Made by a program: the position numbers and the translations under genes. Source: Anaerolineae bacterium (GTDB taxonomy: Bacteria > Chloroflexota > Anaerolineae > 4572-78 > J111). From it: a stretch of DNA of 64,000 nucleotides. The stretch's first letter is position 1, and each line of letters starts with the position of its first letter. The stretch is from assembly GCA_023151115.1 (NCBI GenBank), contig JAKLJP010000021.1, positions 94,582-158,581 on the forward strand, in the 5' to 3' direction. Positions 1 through 8,400 of the stretch are shown in pieces. The notes beneath the pieces are model-generated. The model was not told where the DNA came from, searched no databases, and saw only the letters and a program-made list of their open reading frames with translations.

Positions 1-321
1 GTTCTGGGTAATCAGGTTAATTTGGGCGCTGGAACTCGCCTGGCCAATATGCCCATGTTTTCAGCCAAGGACCCTGTTACCTTGAAGCGGCCTACGATAC
101 GGATTCGGGTTGACGGTAAAGAGATTGATACCGGCCTAAGCAAGCTGGGCGCCATCCTGGGTGATGAGGTCCAAACCGGCTGCAACACGGTGACTAATCC
201 GGGCTGTATCGTGGGGCCAAGAACGCTGATTTACGCGCTCACGTCGCTCAGGAGTGGCTATTACCCCGCCGACAGCATCATCAAGCTCCGCCAACAAACG
301 GAAAAAGTGGTGCGAAAATAG
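1..321 (+). CDS. C-terminal part of a left-handed beta-helix sugar-1-phosphate nucleotidyltransferase (5' end outside window)
   Basis: The reading frame is open from the first base (it starts VLGNQVNLGAGTRLANM), so the true start lies upstream of the window. The visible 106 residues contain the hexapeptide-type repeats of a left-handed parallel beta-helix. Phrases such as GAILGDEVQTGCNTVTNPG and CIVGPRTLIY are typical of the C-terminal half of GlmU-like or glucose-1-phosphate thymidylyltransferase-like enzymes. The GAGTRLANM stretch followed by a short Gly-containing loop is usual where this family binds nucleotide-sugar or acyl groups. The catalytic nucleotidyltransferase half cannot be seen, so the substrate is unknown. 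The gene converges on a minus-strand pyrophosphorylase gene, with an inverted-repeat element between them. Confidence 0.7.
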   Translation, partial: VLGNQVNLGAGTRLANMPMFSAKDPVTLKRPTIRIRVDGKEIDTGLSKLGAILGDEVQTGCNTVTNPGCIVGPRTLIYALTSLRSGYYPADSIIKLRQQTEKVVRK

Positions 322-333
322 AGGTTGTTTTAC

Positions 334-427
334 TCAGTAGATCCAATTTTTCACCGTAGCTGGCGCATCTCCAGGCGTCAGCGGGCGGCATAGGGATGCG
401 ACCCTATAGGAAATTTGGATCTACTGA
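334..427. repeat. Inverted-repeat (MITE-like or terminator-like) element between convergent genes
   Basis: The left arm TCAGTAGATCCAA (334-346) is matched by TTGGATCTACTGA (415-427), with further partial pairing inward. An inner perfect hairpin, ATAGGG-ATGCGA-CCCTAT, lies at 390-407. The right arm encodes the last residues and stop region of the minus-strand pyrophosphorylase gene. No target duplication is evident. Confidence 0.6.
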
Positions 428-1174
428 TTCTGGAACGCCTCGTGATTGCAGCGCAGCCTCGGCTTCAGCCAGGTGCGCTTCGGTGTTGATGCCCAGCGTT
501 TCGACCAGATCGGTTGTGGTCACGGCTTTGACTTGATGTCCCTGCTGAACAGCCATAGCCACCAGGTCCGTTAGATAATATTCTCCCTTAGGACTCACCT
601 CGATTTTGGCCAGGTTAGGCCACAGCCAATCGGCCTGAATGCAGTAGACCCCCACATTTAACTCTTTAATGGCTAGTTGCGCCGGGGTGCAGTCGGCTTC
701 CTCCACGATAGCAATAACAGCCCCTTTTTCATCGCGGATGATCCGGCCAAAACCGCGAGGCTCTTCCGCAATGACGGTCAGCATGGTCAAGGGGCCAGGG
801 TGACTGGCTTGCAAATCAACCAACTGGCTCAACGTTGATAGCGTCAGTAGAGGCATATCGCCATACAGAATCAAGATATTGCCATGATGATCGCTTAAGA
901 GAGACTCTGCCTGGGCAACGGCATGCCCGGTGCCTAACTGCACCCGCTGTTCGGCGTAAAAGACACGGTTGCCGACACTCTGCTGAACCAGGTCGGCCTG
1001 GTGACCAACAACCAGCACGATTTGAGTGGGATTAAGTTGTTGGGCGGTTTGAAGTACATGCTCAATCAAGGGCTGTCCACGCAAACGATGCAACACCTTG
1101 GGTAAATCGGACTTCATACGGGTGCCCTTACCGGCAGCCAAGATGATCACCGCCAAAGGAGGAGATATTTTCAT
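404..1174 (-). CDS. Short GlmU-like sugar-nucleotide pyrophosphorylase (nucleotidyltransferase domain only)
   Basis: The 256-residue protein starts MKISPPLAVIILAAGKGTRM, carrying the GxGTRM nucleotide-binding loop and the K-x-L-P-K-V-L-H segment of N-acetylglucosamine-1-phosphate uridyltransferases. Further GlmU-like motifs are LGTGHAVAQ, ILYGDMPLL, GFGRIIRD, NVGVYC and KGEYYLTDL. The beta-helix acetyltransferase half of full GlmU (about 450 residues) is absent, so it probably acts only as a UTP:sugar-1-phosphate uridyltransferase. I chose the ATG at 1174 over the upstream in-frame start (1228) because an AGGAGG lies 6 bases before it and because 1228 overlaps the preceding gene. It is the last gene of a trio with a phosphohexomutase and a MinD-like ATPase. 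Its last seven codons lie in an inverted repeat. Confidence 0.85.
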   Translation of the reverse strand: MKISPPLAVIILAAGKGTRMKSDLPKVLHRLRGQPLIEHVLQTAQQLNPTQIVLVVGHQADLVQQSVGNRVFYAEQRVQLGTGHAVAQAESLLSDHHGNILILYGDMPLLTLSTLSQLVDLQASHPGPLTMLTVIAEEPRGFGRIIRDEKGAVIAIVEEADCTPAQLAIKELNVGVYCIQADWLWPNLAKIEVSPKGEYYLTDLVAMAVQQGHQVKAVTTTDLVETLGINTEAHLAEAEAALQSRGVPESVDPNFL

Positions 1175-1214
1175 GGCGCCCTCCTGGTGATTTTGAGAGT
1201 TGGCCTGTGATGCC

Positions 1215-2615
1215 CTAAACGCGACCATTTTCTACCCCTAATTTGGTTAACTCATTTTTTAACAGCAGCGACAATTCCGCTTTGATCCGCTCCATTTCTG
1301 CGGCGCTTTCACCTTCAGCCCGAAAGGTGAGCGCAGGTTGGGTATTCGATGGCCGGATTAAGGCCCACCCATGGTCAAACATGATTTTGGCTCCATCCAT
1401 TGTATCAACGGAGTAGGTGGCTTGTAATCGCTTAATAAGGTTCTGGATAACCTGGGTTTTAAGGTGATCTGGGCAGAAAATACGATAGTTAGGCGAGGTG
1501 TGATAGCGGGGTAAGTCGTCAATAAGGCTGGAAACTGATTGGTTGCTGGCCGAGATGTAATTGAGTAGTTTAACACTGGCTAACAGCGCATCATCAAAGC
1601 GAAATTCGTCGTCCAGACAAAAAATGTGCCCGGCTGTCTCGCCGCCCAGTGTAGCGCCTACTTCCCGCATCTTATCATGCACAAAAGCGTAGCCCACCGG
1701 TACAGGATAGGACTGCCCGCCATGAGCCGCGACATCGTCAGCCAGGGCTTTGGTGGTAGAAACATCGTGAACCACTTTGAAGGGGCCTTGTTGGGCCGCC
1801 TGGCGAGCCAACAACATCAGAATAATATCGCCAAAGTAAATAGCCCCTCGATCGTCAACCAACACCACCCGGTCGCCGTCGCCGTCGTAGGCCAGGCCCA
1901 AAGCGGCCCCTTCGGCCAGCACCCGCGCCGACAGGGCGGCCAGTGCGCCCGAGGCGGTCGGATCGGGGCTGCGGTGGGGAAAGCGGCCGTCCGGCTCGCA
2001 GTAAAGTTCGCTTACCTGGCAGCCCAACTTGCGCAGCAGGCGGGCGACAATCAGCCCATTGGTTCCATTGCCACCATCTACGACGATTTTCAAAACCCGT
2101 GAGGTCTTTAAGGCTTCACAGGTTTGTTCGGCCTGTACTTTAAGGCGTTCCAGGTAAATGGGCAAAATATCAACCTGCTCCGCAGAGCCGAAGGGTTTGG
2201 CAAATCCTTCGGCTCTATTCACGGCCAGGCGGTAAATTTCCTGGATTTCGTGGGCGTACAGGGTGCGGTCCCGGTTGCGCAGCTTGAGGCCGTTATGTTC
2301 GGGCGGGTTATGGCTGGCCGTGACCATCACTCCACCGCCGGCGCCATAAAAGTCGGTGGCAAAGTTATGGACCGGGGTGGGTACCTGGCCCACATCCATC
2401 ACACGCAGCCCGGCCTGTAATAAGCCTTCAATCAGTCTGCGGCTGATCCGGGGGGAACTGAGGCGAATATCTTGCCCCACTACGATTTTCTCGCTGCCAC
2501 TCTGCTTAAAAAAGGCGCCGGTGGCTTGGCCGATGGCAACCACGGCGTCATCGGTCAGATCCTTGTCGGCAAGACCGCGAAGGCTAAATTCTCGAAAGAT
2601 GTTGGGATTAATCAT
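1215..2615 (-). CDS. Phosphomannomutase/phosphoglucomutase family protein
   Basis: A 466-residue alpha-D-phosphohexomutase with all four domain signatures: the phosphoserine loop TASHNPPEHNGLKL (near residue 100), the metal loop DGDGDRVVLVD (near 243), the sugar-recognition loop GGETAGHIF (near 323) and the phosphate-binding loop RPSNTQPALTFRAEG (near 430). It interconverts hexose 6- and 1-phosphates and so supplies the substrate for the downstream pyrophosphorylase. The ATG at 2615 follows a GGGGAAG. A TTG immediately upstream (2618) is possible but less likely. It sits 12 bp after the MinD-like gene and 40 bp before the pyrophosphorylase gene, suggesting one transcript. Whether Man or Glc is preferred cannot be read from the sequence. 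Confidence 0.9.
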   Translation of the reverse strand: MINPNIFREFSLRGLADKDLTDDAVVAIGQATGAFFKQSGSEKIVVGQDIRLSSPRISRRLIEGLLQAGLRVMDVGQVPTPVHNFATDFYGAGGGVMVTASHNPPEHNGLKLRNRDRTLYAHEIQEIYRLAVNRAEGFAKPFGSAEQVDILPIYLERLKVQAEQTCEALKTSRVLKIVVDGGNGTNGLIVARLLRKLGCQVSELYCEPDGRFPHRSPDPTASGALAALSARVLAEGAALGLAYDGDGDRVVLVDDRGAIYFGDIILMLLARQAAQQGPFKVVHDVSTTKALADDVAAHGGQSYPVPVGYAFVHDKMREVGATLGGETAGHIFCLDDEFRFDDALLASVKLLNYISASNQSVSSLIDDLPRYHTSPNYRIFCPDHLKTQVIQNLIKRLQATYSVDTMDGAKIMFDHGWALIRPSNTQPALTFRAEGESAAEMERIKAELSLLLKNELTKLGVENGRV

Positions 2616-2627
2616 CAATCTTCCCCT

Positions 2628-3386
2628 TTAAGCTATCAAACGAGCGGCCAATCCTTTGAGCGCACTGGTCAGTGGGTGATCAGGATAGCGCAAGGTAAAA
2701 ATATGGGTGCTGGCCAGGGCCATCAGCTCTTCGGAGTGAGGCAGTACGGCAATAACTTCACAGTCAAAGGTTTTTTCGAGGGCAGCTTTGACCGAGGTAA
2801 AGTTGTAGTCGGCCGGCACTTCATTGGCTACCACCAGCCGCTGCGGCGGCATGTCAATTTTATTAGCCAGGTCAACCATAACGCTGGTACCTTGATAATC
2901 TTGCTTATCCAGGCGCAGGATAATGGCCATTGTTTGGGCGATGGAGATCGAGGCCAGCGTTTCGGCGTTGAGGCCAGCGTGGGTATCAAGCAGCAGCGCG
3001 TCTGCACCCAATTTGTCTACCAATTCGTAACAGCCATAATTCAAAATACCGGCGTCATAGCCTTCGTGAATAATCCGTTTGATATGATTAAGGCTGCTGC
3101 TGGCGGGAATGAGCAGAACCTGCCCGCTGACACTTCCGCCCAGGCGAGGGGTGACATCGTAAATGATTTGATTAATAGTACACTGGCCCCACAGATATTC
3201 GTTGAGCGAGTGGGTGATTTCGTTTTCGTCAAGGTGGAACAAAATATGCAGGCTGGGCGATTCAAGATTGGTATCGAGGACGACCACTCGTTTTCCTTCG
3301 GCTGCCAGGAGCGCAGCGATATTGGCCGTCATGATAGATTTGCCGGTTCCCCGCCGAAAGGAGTGAATCGAAACAATTTTTGACAT
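2628..3386 (-). CDS. MinD/ParA-like ATPase (paralogue 1)
   Basis: The 252-residue P-loop ATPase opens MSKIVSIHSFRRGTGKS. The loop is of the deviant Walker A kind, but the signature Lys of ParA/MinD is Arg (RRGTGKS). Walker A' is VVVLDTNLESP and the Walker B-like strand is ALLLDTHAGL. These proteins normally dimerise on ATP and position or gate a partner on the membrane or nucleoid. No MinD-type amphipathic C-terminal helix is obvious; the protein ends SALKGLAARLIA. GGGGAGC precedes the ATG. It is about 50 percent identical by eye to the ATPase at 21183-21938, which lies at the other end of the same gene block and keeps the same length and start. It probably follows the HAMP-GAF sensor gene in one transcript. 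Confidence 0.85.
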   Translation of the reverse strand: MSKIVSIHSFRRGTGKSIMTANIAALLAAEGKRVVVLDTNLESPSLHILFHLDENEITHSLNEYLWGQCTINQIIYDVTPRLGGSVSGQVLLIPASSSLNHIKRIIHEGYDAGILNYGCYELVDKLGADALLLDTHAGLNAETLASISIAQTMAIILRLDKQDYQGTSVMVDLANKIDMPPQRLVVANEVPADYNFTSVKAALEKTFDCEVIAVLPHSEELMALASTHIFTLRYPDHPLTSALKGLAARLIA

Positions 3387-3436
3387 AGTCGCTGCTCCCC
3401 AAGAATAGGAATGACCTGATTTTGGTTAAATCTGCC

Positions 3437-5509
3437 TTACGAACTGGCCTTATCGTCGAGGGCCGGGGAGTCGGTTGGCGTTGCGCCGCCGCTGCGACGG
3501 CTGCGAATGGAGCGTGCTTTGGCCTGCAAATCCTGGAAGAAGTCGCTATCTACAATTTCGCTGACCTGCTTCTGGCGCTTGACTTCATCAATTTCGATCC
3601 GCAGTTGTTGGATCTCGTGTTTCAGGCTCTGTTCCCGGATGTAGGCTTCCAGGGCAGCCACCGCCAGAGACGAGTAGGATTCCATCATCTGCTGCAAATT
3701 CAAATCAAAGGGGATGATTTGATTGCTTTCTGGGTCCTGGGCGTTGATCAGTTGGAGCACGCCGCGCACTTCATTCTGGCTGTTTTTGAGGGGGATGGTC
3801 AAGTAAGAAACAGAACGGTAGTCCGTCTTTTCATCAAAAACGCCGGGGCCGTACATAGTGAGAATATCGGGTTGGTAAGCATCGGCAATGTTAAGGGTCT
3901 GCCCAATCAGCACAGCATGGGCGGCTACACTCTGGTGCGCCGCGCCGGGAGTGGTCTGGTCGTCGTAGACCGGGATGGTCATAGGCAGCCGGGAGAAAGT
4001 AATATCTTTATCTACGGTACCGCCCATGGCAATTTTCAACGAGTCATTGCGCACAATCACAAACTTCAAGCGGTCGCCATCTTTGAGATAAACGATGCCG
4101 GCGTCGGCGTGGCAGAACTTTTTGGCTTCCAGAAGCATATTTTCCAGGAGCCGGTTAAAGTTCTTTTCCGAAGCTAACTCGACGCCGATGGGGATGACCA
4201 CATTCAGCAGGTCATCCGCCCGTTTTTTCTCCTTGCGTACTTGCCATAAAGTCTGGCGGAGTTGACCAGTCATACTATTGAAGGCGCCGGCCAGAATCCC
4301 GATTTCATCGCTCGATTCGACCCGCGCCTGGGCTTCGAGATCGCCGCCTCTAATGCGTTCGGCCACACGGGTGAGCCGGCGCACCGGCCCGGCGATATTT
4401 TCGCGGAAGATGTAGGCCAGCAACGCCCCAAAAACCAGCGAGGCAATGCCGCCAATCAGGGTTTGCTGGTTGGCGTTGAGCAGCCCTTTCCGGCCGGCAT
4501 CCAATTCGCTCACCAGCCGATCCTGCTGGTTCTGGGTAATTTCGGTTAGCAAGCGTTGCATGGTTTCGGTGGCCGGGATGGTTTCGGTGCGGAACAGATA
4601 GAGGTCTTCGCGCCAGCGCGGTCCTTCCAGAATTTCAAAAATTCGGTCGGGCAGTTGCAGAAAATCTTCTCGATTTTGGGCAATCTCGGCAAAAATTACT
4701 TGCTGGTCGGGGGTTAATTGGGCTTTGTTGTCGGTCAGACGGTCCCAGGCAATCTGGTTGATATCAAAGTTGGCTTCGTATTCACCCCGGAAAATCCGGT
4801 TGCGAGTGGTCACATAGCCGCGCAAGCCGGAAAGTTGGGCTGCAAACGAGCCTTGAAAATTAGCCATATCTTTGAGCAGTTCTTGATTGTTGGTCGAAGC
4901 TTCCCGCTGGGCCTGCGTTTCGATGAGGGTTTGCACACCAATTAGCACAGCGCCGGCTTTCTTGACGCCTTCGGTGGCCAGCAGTTTGTAAGCCGGTTCT
5001 CGCTCTAACTGGTCGTCACGCAGTTCAAAAAGCTGCTCGGGCGAGTCGGCCCATTGGTCATAAATGGATTTGAGTTGGTTGAACCGGTTACGGTTGGCTT
5101 CGTCGAGGTTGGTGGAGAGCCGAGTTAACTCGCTTAAATCAGCCTCAAAGTCTTGTTTAGCATCTAAATAGCTGGTTCGAAATTCCTGATCGCCCAGGGC
5201 CAGATAGCCGCGCACATCGCCAATCATCCGCAGCAAATCGGCCTGGGCGGCCGAGGCGGCCAAAGCCACCGGTACCCGGAATTGAACTGTATTCTCGATG
5301 CTGGTGGTCGCGCGGCTGCTGCCGGAATAACTAACCACTACCCCCAGCAAGGTAATAACAACCAGAATGCCAAAGCCGATCAACAACCTGGCCCCAATCC
5401 TCAAATTTTTGATAAACCTGGCTCCGGGCAAACTGTTGATAAAGCGCGCAAGCGGGCTGCGGGTCTCGGCATCGGCAGTGTTGGCTAGAGAGGGATTAGA
5501 AACGGTCAT
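3437..5509 (-). CDS. Membrane sensor: four-helix periplasmic region, HAMP, GAF, coiled coil
   Basis: The 690-residue protein has one membrane segment at about 42-62, a helical extracytoplasmic region rich in Glu/Gln/Arg (about 65-350) resembling four-helix-bundle ligand-binding domains, a second membrane segment (about 352-375) and a HAMP linker (375-430). A GAF domain (about 440-620) and a short coiled coil follow. No kinase, cyclase or methyl-accepting domain follows, so the output must be through a partner. The ATG at 5509 overlaps the stop of the peptide-binding lipoprotein gene in an ATGA, implying translational coupling and a shared function. The upstream in-frame codon at 5542 lies well inside that gene and is unlikely. 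It may report ligand capture by the lipoprotein; that is inference. Confidence 0.8.
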   Translation of the reverse strand: MTVSNPSLANTADAETRSPLARFINSLPGARFIKNLRIGARLLIGFGILVVITLLGVVVSYSGSSRATTSIENTVQFRVPVALAASAAQADLLRMIGDVRGYLALGDQEFRTSYLDAKQDFEADLSELTRLSTNLDEANRNRFNQLKSIYDQWADSPEQLFELRDDQLEREPAYKLLATEGVKKAGAVLIGVQTLIETQAQREASTNNQELLKDMANFQGSFAAQLSGLRGYVTTRNRIFRGEYEANFDINQIAWDRLTDNKAQLTPDQQVIFAEIAQNREDFLQLPDRIFEILEGPRWREDLYLFRTETIPATETMQRLLTEITQNQQDRLVSELDAGRKGLLNANQQTLIGGIASLVFGALLAYIFRENIAGPVRRLTRVAERIRGGDLEAQARVESSDEIGILAGAFNSMTGQLRQTLWQVRKEKKRADDLLNVVIPIGVELASEKNFNRLLENMLLEAKKFCHADAGIVYLKDGDRLKFVIVRNDSLKIAMGGTVDKDITFSRLPMTIPVYDDQTTPGAAHQSVAAHAVLIGQTLNIADAYQPDILTMYGPGVFDEKTDYRSVSYLTIPLKNSQNEVRGVLQLINAQDPESNQIIPFDLNLQQMMESYSSLAVAALEAYIREQSLKHEIQQLRIEIDEVKRQKQVSEIVDSDFFQDLQAKARSIRSRRSGGATPTDSPALDDKASS

Positions 5510-7353
5510 TTCGAGACGAGCCTCCAATCTTTGATATTCCACAATTCAGCATCCCACGGGGTCGGGTCTACCCCGCTGAGGTTGGGGTTGACCCCAATAA
5601 CCCTGGCCCGATGAACCAGCGGAATAACCGCGACATCCTCAATAATTTTGTCGTTCATTTGAATGAACAGTTGGGTACGCTGGTCCGGGTCAATTTCTGT
5701 GGTGGATTGCCGGTACAGGGCATCGTACTCCGGATTTTGCCAGCGCCCCACATTCTCCCCAGTCCAATTGTTGTGCTTTTGGGGGATTTGGTCCGTAGTC
5801 AAATACTCCATATAAGAGCCGGGATCGGGGTTAGGGTTGCCGTCGTTGTACATTTGCAGGTCGGCATAGAAGTGGTAGGCGGTGTTGGGATTGTTAGGGT
5901 CGCTGTCAAAAAAGCTGCCCGAGTCAATCACTTTGATTTCGACGTCAACCCCGATAGATCTCAACGCTCGCTGGATGATTCGTTGGGTTTCCTGGCGCAA
6001 GGGATTGGCCGAGGTTTGAAAGAGAACCTCCATTTCTTTGCCGTCTTTATCGCGCACGCCGTTGTTGTTGGTATCTATCCAGCCGGCCTCATCCAGCAGG
6101 GCGGCTGTTTTTTCCAGGTTAAATTCAAACGAGGTATTCGGCGAGTTATACTTGGCCGGCGAGACCAGGATATTGCTGGTTGGCTGAAACGCCGAACCGT
6201 AGAGCGCGGCAATCGTTCCCCGATCAACTGCGTAGGCAAAAGCCTGGCGCACCTTCAAGTCACTAAAGAAGGGATGAGGGAAATCGAGACTGGAACGCTC
6301 GCCGTTAGGGGCGATACGGTTGGGGTCGGTAAAGTTAAAATAAATTCGCTCGACAAAAGATTGCGGCACGGGGATGGCCTGGCCCTGGCCCTCAGCCTCC
6401 AACTCGCTCAGCGTAGCGGCGTCCACCTGCAAATTCCAGGCAAAATCTACCTCGCCGGTTTGCAGGGCCAGGCGGGCCGCTTCTTTAACCGTACCGCCGC
6501 CCCGCAGTTCAACCCGGCTAAAGAAAGGTTTATCAGCCTCGCGGAAGAAGGGATTCGGTTCAAAAACGATCTTATTTGTATCAACCAATTCGTTACCCAG
6601 GAACAGCACTTCCTGAATTTTAATACCCGGCGGCAGCACCCGGTAGGGTCCGGTGCCAACCGGCAGAATGTTGGCCGGCGCTTCGGCGGCATTAGGGCCG
6701 TTATAATCCTCAAAGATGTGGCGAGGAATAATCATTCCGGTGGGGCCGACAAAGGGCAAGGACCAGGCCGGGTTGACATCGCTAAAATTAACTTTGACGG
6801 TGTAATCGTCAATAACTTCCACGCTGGAAACCGTGCGATAAACCCCGGCCGAACTGGCCCCCACGGCAGGGTTAGAAATAAACTCGTAGGTAAACAAAAC
6901 ATCATCGGCGGTGAAAGGTTCGCCGTCGGACCACTTGACATCCTGCCTTAAATTCCAGATTACAGATTTGCCGTCTTCGGACAGGTCACCATTGTCTAAG
7001 CTGGGAATTTTTGCGGCCAGGAAAGGAACCAGGTTACCTTCTTTGTCGAAAGAGGCCAGCGGCTCATAAGTAATTCGGCTAGCGCCCCAATCCTGTGAGG
7101 CCGAGGTGAGATGAGGGTTGAGGGTGCTGGGAGCTTGCCAGTAAAGTAGTTTCAGGACATCGCCGGAACCGCGTCCGGTTGGTTCGGCGGTAGGGGCCGG
7201 TTCTTCGGAGGCCGGGGTTGGCGTCGCTTGTTGGTAGACCAGCGATTCGGCGTTGCAGGCAGTTAACCATGCCACCACTACCAAAACGACAAAAACATAT
7301 ATTGGCGCAGGGCTGGCCTTGCCTTCCAGGTTATTAAAGATTCGTTTGAACAT
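5506..7353 (-). CDS. ABC-type oligopeptide-binding lipoprotein (solute-binding family 5)
   Basis: The 615-residue protein begins with a signal sequence ending in the lipobox LTAC (Cys about residue 33), then a Thr/Pro/Glu-rich tether. The body is typical of DppA/OppA-type binding proteins: LLYWQAPSTLNPHLTSASQD, then DVKWSDGEPFTADDVLFTYE near residue 137. FAYAVDRGTIAALYGS is near residue 370 and a WQNPEYDALYRQ segment lies near the end. AGGAGGAG precedes the ATG. No permease or ATPase genes lie nearby, so it may serve a distant transporter or act as a sensing subunit, since its stop overlaps the start of the HAMP-GAF sensor. It follows the phosphopantetheinyl transferase gene by 12 bp and so belongs to the NRPS transcript. 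Confidence 0.88.
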   Translation of the reverse strand: MFKRIFNNLEGKASPAPIYVFVVLVVVAWLTACNAESLVYQQATPTPASEEPAPTAEPTGRGSGDVLKLLYWQAPSTLNPHLTSASQDWGASRITYEPLASFDKEGNLVPFLAAKIPSLDNGDLSEDGKSVIWNLRQDVKWSDGEPFTADDVLFTYEFISNPAVGASSAGVYRTVSSVEVIDDYTVKVNFSDVNPAWSLPFVGPTGMIIPRHIFEDYNGPNAAEAPANILPVGTGPYRVLPPGIKIQEVLFLGNELVDTNKIVFEPNPFFREADKPFFSRVELRGGGTVKEAARLALQTGEVDFAWNLQVDAATLSELEAEGQGQAIPVPQSFVERIYFNFTDPNRIAPNGERSSLDFPHPFFSDLKVRQAFAYAVDRGTIAALYGSAFQPTSNILVSPAKYNSPNTSFEFNLEKTAALLDEAGWIDTNNNGVRDKDGKEMEVLFQTSANPLRQETQRIIQRALRSIGVDVEIKVIDSGSFFDSDPNNPNTAYHFYADLQMYNDGNPNPDPGSYMEYLTTDQIPQKHNNWTGENVGRWQNPEYDALYRQSTTEIDPDQRTQLFIQMNDKIIEDVAVIPLVHRARVIGVNPNLSGVDPTPWDAELWNIKDWRLVSK

Positions 7354-7365
7354 ATCTTCTCCTCC

Positions 7366-8100
7366 TCAGGCGCTGGTTTGGGTCCAATCCCAGTAGTTAA
7401 AGCGCCATGCATGCCCCCTCACCGCTACTGCGGCCATATATCCGGGGGCTGGATGAAACGATGCCAGGAACCAGCGTGAGGCATCGGCTTCATCCCCGCT
7501 AATGCTCAACAGCCGGGCTGGTTCGCCGGGGATCAGGGCTACACAAAATTGGTCTAACGGCCGGGCCAGTCCATCGCCGAGGGCTTTGAGATAAGCCTCT
7601 TTGCGCGTCCAGCCGTTGAAAAAAGCTTCCTGACGCTGCTCCACCGGCAGCCCCAACAGGGCGGCTTGCTCTGGCGGGGCAAAAAATCGCCGCACAATTT
7701 GTTCCATATCGGTGATGGGACGAATTTGTTCCACATCAACCCCAAGTTCCTGATGATAAGCTAACGCTATTACCGCCAGCCCGCCCGAATGAGCCAAATT
7801 GAAATAAAGCGGAGGCTCGGTGGCAGGGCTTGCTAAAGCGGGCTTGCCGCGCGACCCATAGCTAAACTGTAGTTTGCCTCCAGGGCAGCCCACATAGCGC
7901 CCTAAAAGGGTCCGCAAGATGCCCCGCCCGACGATAAAGCGCTGCCGGTCCTGCTCGAAGTGAAACCGATTGGCCCGCAGTTGTTCATCAGCACTGAGCA
8001 GCCCGGCGAATTGAGCCACCTCGGCCGCCGGCTGATCGAGGACGGCCCGCCACACGTGAATCTCATCCGGGGCCAGAAACAAGTTTGCGGGCGGGGCCAA
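7366..8100 (-). CDS. Sfp-type 4'-phosphopantetheinyl transferase
   Basis: A protein of about 244 residues with the Sfp-family signatures: FNLAHSGGLAVIALA, GVDVEQIRPI (metal-binding Asp and Glu) and FFNGWTRKEAYLKALGDGL. It transfers the phosphopantetheine arm of CoA to the serine of carrier domains, here most likely the PCPs of the two adjacent NRPS proteins. The start is uncertain: no ATG is in frame. The TTG at 8100 is given here. A CTG at 8124, inside the end of the MbtH gene and just after GGAGGAG, would add eight residues (LVTVEQTW) and fits the ribosome-binding site better. It lies between the MbtH and lipoprotein genes with gaps of about 10 bp. Confidence 0.9.
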   Translation of the reverse strand: MAPPANLFLAPDEIHVWRAVLDQPAAEVAQFAGLLSADEQLRANRFHFEQDRQRFIVGRGILRTLLGRYVGCPGGKLQFSYGSRGKPALASPATEPPLYFNLAHSGGLAVIALAYHQELGVDVEQIRPITDMEQIVRRFFAPPEQAALLGLPVEQRQEAFFNGWTRKEAYLKALGDGLARPLDQFCVALIPGEPARLLSISGDEADASRWFLASFHPAPGYMAAVAVRGHAWRFNYWDWTQTSA

Positions 8101-8110
8101 CCAGGTTTGT

Positions 8111-8332
8111 TCAACTGTTACCAGCTTGCTCCTCCATCTTTTTACGCAAGCTCAACGGCCGCATGTCGGTCCAAACTTCCTTGATGTAAGCCAGACATTT
8201 CTCTTTTGAGCCGCTTTTGCCAGCCTCACGCCAGCCCAGAGGCAGTTCCCGCCCCATAGGCCAGATTGAGTACTGCTCTTCGTGGTTGACCACCACTTGA
8301 TAAAGGGTGGTATCTTCGTTATCTTGACTCAT
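8111..8332 (-). CDS. MbtH-like NRPS accessory protein
   Basis: The 73-residue protein shows the full MbtH signature: N-x-E-E-x-Y-S-I-W-P, then [18 protein letters not shown] and [14 protein letters not shown]. MbtH-like proteins bind the adenylation domain and are often needed for its folding or activity. The three conserved Trp residues are present. It follows the terminal NRPS gene, separated by a hairpin of heptamer repeats, and precedes the Sfp-type transferase. Adenylation domains of either NRPS protein are the likely partners. Confidence 0.95.
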   Translation of the reverse strand: MSQDNEDTTLYQVVVNHEEQYSIWPMGRELPLGWREAGKSGSKEKCLAYIKEVWTDMRPLSLRKKMEEQAGNS

Positions 8333-8344
8333 TTGGCCACTCCG

Positions 8345-8400
8345 AAAGTAGTAATCAGTTATCAGTTTACTGATTACTGACCCTTGACCACTGATTACTG
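8345..8400. repeat. Heptamer-repeat hairpin between NRPS2 and mbtH
   Basis: The left arm AGTAATCAGTTATCAGT pairs with the downstream ACTGATTACTGA and a second copy ACTGATTACT. The unit is 7 bases (AGTAATC). The last codon and the TAA stop of the NRPS gene lie inside the right arm, so the repeat has been captured at the gene end. Confidence 0.7.

Noticed and set aside
5611..6951. Long plus-strand open frame of 446 codons
   Set aside because: It is the antisense of the peptide-binding lipoprotein gene, which has lipobox, family motifs and a strong ribosome-binding site. Similar long antisense frames at 2472-3383, 3422-4177 and 40130-41290 were dropped for the same reason.
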